The notes beneath the pieces are model-generated. The model did no database searches. It saw nothing but the letters and a program-made list of their open reading frames with translations, and was not told the origin of the DNA. Source: Prolixibacteraceae bacterium (GTDB lineage: Bacteria; Bacteroidota; Bacteroidia; Bacteroidales; Prolixibacteraceae). From it: DNA of 16,705 nt. The position numbers and the translations under genes were made by a program. The stretch is from contig DPRM01000073.1 in the NCBI GenBank assembly GCA_003537645.1, forward strand, positions 33,458 through 50,162. The letters run 5' to 3'. This document shows, one piece after another, positions 15,587 to 16,705 of this stretch; position 1 is the stretch's first letter, and each line of letters starts with the position of its first letter.

Positions 15587-16705
15587 TTATTTGCTTTTCA
15601 GCACTTCCATTTTACACTCCAATCCGCTCCATTCTTTGATCTTTCCAATAAATTCTTTTTTCATTTCTTCAGGCATCGTTTTGATCCGCGCGGTTCCGTG
15701 ATGGGCTCCCGGAATCAGGAACGATTTGGAGTTTATCCGATCGGTAACCAAAACCCGTGGAGCCGACCAGGTATCAATCCCGCCGTAGATGTATAAGATA
15801 TTGTTGCCATTTTCATCGAGCCAGTTTTTGAAATTGCGGTACAATTCAGGAGAGAAAGAATTGGATTTGGCTGATTTTGGCGGAAAGATGGCCGATGGGT
15901 TCGAGGTGAAATGTTTAATGTACTTTTTGAATGGCGCAATATTGTAGCCGTAATATCCGGTTTGTGTGGCCTGGTAATAATGCGAGGCAAACTGTTCGAT
16001 GTCCCGATCGGAGAAAAACGAAATATCGGAGGATTTGATGAGTTCGTTGATGTAATCGTCGAGCTTTCTATTGGTCGGAATACTGTCGCACGAGCGGCCC
16101 CATTGCCAAAACGAGAACGAATATTCGAGTACAGCCAATTCAAACGATTTGCCGAGGTTGCCGGTGTAATTGAATTTCAGTTTGGCTCCTTTGGCATACC
16201 ATTTCAGTTTTTCCAGTGCTTTGTCTTCGTTCTTCAGCAAAAATTCCTGAAAGTCGAAAATTTTCTTCCTGCATTCCGGAGTGCCGATCGTATCCAGAAA
16301 AGTATAAATGCGGGTGTCTTCCAGCGCATTGTCAATGGGCGCTACATACGGAATAGCCACATCAATATCTTCAGGATAAAAATATTTGTAGTAAAGCGTG
16401 GTTTGTCCACCTTTGCTGATGCCGGTGCTGAACCACTTGCCTTTATACAGTTGTTTGAAAAGTTGATTGACAGCATGTAAATCGGCTGCGGCCTGCTCTA
16501 TAGTCAGGTATTCCCATTGCATCGAATCGGGTTTCGACTTGCCAAAATATCGATATTCCACGCCGATATTGTTGGCATTCAGAATTTGCTCAACTTCATT
16601 TCCACCGCGTCCCATGCCGTAGCCATGGGTTTCCATTACTGTGGGGTTGTTAAAACCGCGATGCTTCAATTGTACCCACTGATTAAAATATCCTTTCTCC
16701 GGATG
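15587..16705 (-). CDS. S37 family (PS-10 type) serine peptidase, N-terminus cut by window end
   Basis: The frame is open to the right edge, so the TTG at 16669 is not the start; 372 residues are visible (HPEKGYFNQWVQLKHRGFNN onward). The opening FNQWVQLKHRGFNNPTVMETHGYG matches the S37 / PS-10 family of alpha/beta-hydrolase tripeptidyl aminopeptidases, where FxQR and a xxHRGF-like strand precede the first loop. The nucleophile is Ser of GISKGGQTT (codon at 16417-16415), the acid is probably Asp of YGGIDTWSAPRV (15775-15773), and the base one of the two His of PGAHHGTARI (15703-15698). All three are present. Family members are about 450-500 residues long and secreted, so a signal peptide and roughly 80-100 residues are likely missing. 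It is convergent with actF and functionally unrelated to it as far as I can see. Confidence 0.82.
   Translation of the reverse strand, partial: HPEKGYFNQWVQLKHRGFNNPTVMETHGYGMGRGGNEVEQILNANNIGVEYRYFGKSKPDSMQWEYLTIEQAAADLHAVNQLFKQLYKGKWFSTGISKGGQTTLYYKYFYPEDIDVAIPYVAPIDNALEDTRIYTFLDTIGTPECRKKIFDFQEFLLKNEDKALEKLKWYAKGAKLKFNYTGNLGKSFELAVLEYSFSFWQWGRSCDSIPTNRKLDDYINELIKSSDISFFSDRDIEQFASHYYQATQTGYYGYNIAPFKKYIKHFTSNPSAIFPPKSAKSNSFSPELYRNFKNWLDENGNNILYIYGGIDTWSAPRVLVTDRINSKSFLIPGAHHGTARIKTMPEEMKKEFIGKIKEWSGLECKMEVLKSK

Noticed and set aside
15911..16480. 189-residue plus-strand frame opposite the S37 peptidase gene
   Set aside because: It is antisense to a gene with complete catalytic motifs and shows no domain of its own.
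1..16705. CRISPR arrays, tRNA or rRNA genes, insertion sequences, phage genes
   Set aside because: No regularly spaced repeats, no recognisable tRNA/rRNA sequence, and no transposase or integrase-like reading frame were seen.

Overview
The window looks like a chromosome segment from a member of the Bacteroidota, most likely a facultatively aerobic Bacteroidales/Marinilabiliales-type bacterium. Three things point there: a complete six-gene Alternative Complex III (ACIII) locus in the order actA-B-C-D-E-F; a metallopeptidase-derived protein carrying a carboxypeptidase-regulatory-like domain plus a TonB C-terminal domain; and a textbook Bacteroidota promoter (TTTG-N19-TAACTTTG) before the gene for ribosomal protein L31. 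The taxon is inferred from protein style and gene order only.

Layout. Positions 3-953 hold the 3' part of a BlaR1/M56-like membrane protein whose start lies outside the window, closed by a strong hairpin terminator. A YghO-like GNAT-fold protein follows (1240-2409), then the zinc-independent L31 type B (2509-2772) with its own promoter and terminator, then Lon protease (2991-5423). A perfect 14-bp-stem bidirectional terminator separates lon from two tandem leftward LytTR response regulators (7018-5495). These are transcribed divergently from the ACIII genes across a 270-bp intergenic region. The ACIII locus runs from 7289 to 15509 and ends at a second perfect 14-bp-stem bidirectional terminator. 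It meets a convergent, N-terminally cut S37 (PS-10 family) serine peptidase (15587-16705).

How the genes work together. ActA-F should form one inner-membrane quinol:cytochrome c (or oxidase) oxidoreductase that replaces the bc1 complex. ActC and ActF are the NrfD-type membrane subunits, ActB is the large molybdopterin-like/Fe-S periplasmic subunit, ActA is the multiheme cytochrome, ActE is a lipoprotein monoheme cytochrome and ActD is a small two-helix subunit. No terminal oxidase genes follow within the window. The divergent LytTR pair is a candidate regulator of the neighbourhood, but nothing in the sequence proves it.

I did not find a wholly new system. The points most worth a second look are: a LytTR regulator whose receiver phospho-acceptor Asp is replaced by Glu beside a sibling that keeps the Asp; a sixth heme motif in ActA on a separate N-terminal domain; perfect inverted repeats overlapping or adjoining the promoters of lon and rpmE2 and lying upstream of actA; a SusC-like linker motif inside an M56/TonB chimera; and an odd 316-bp gap between actA and actB.
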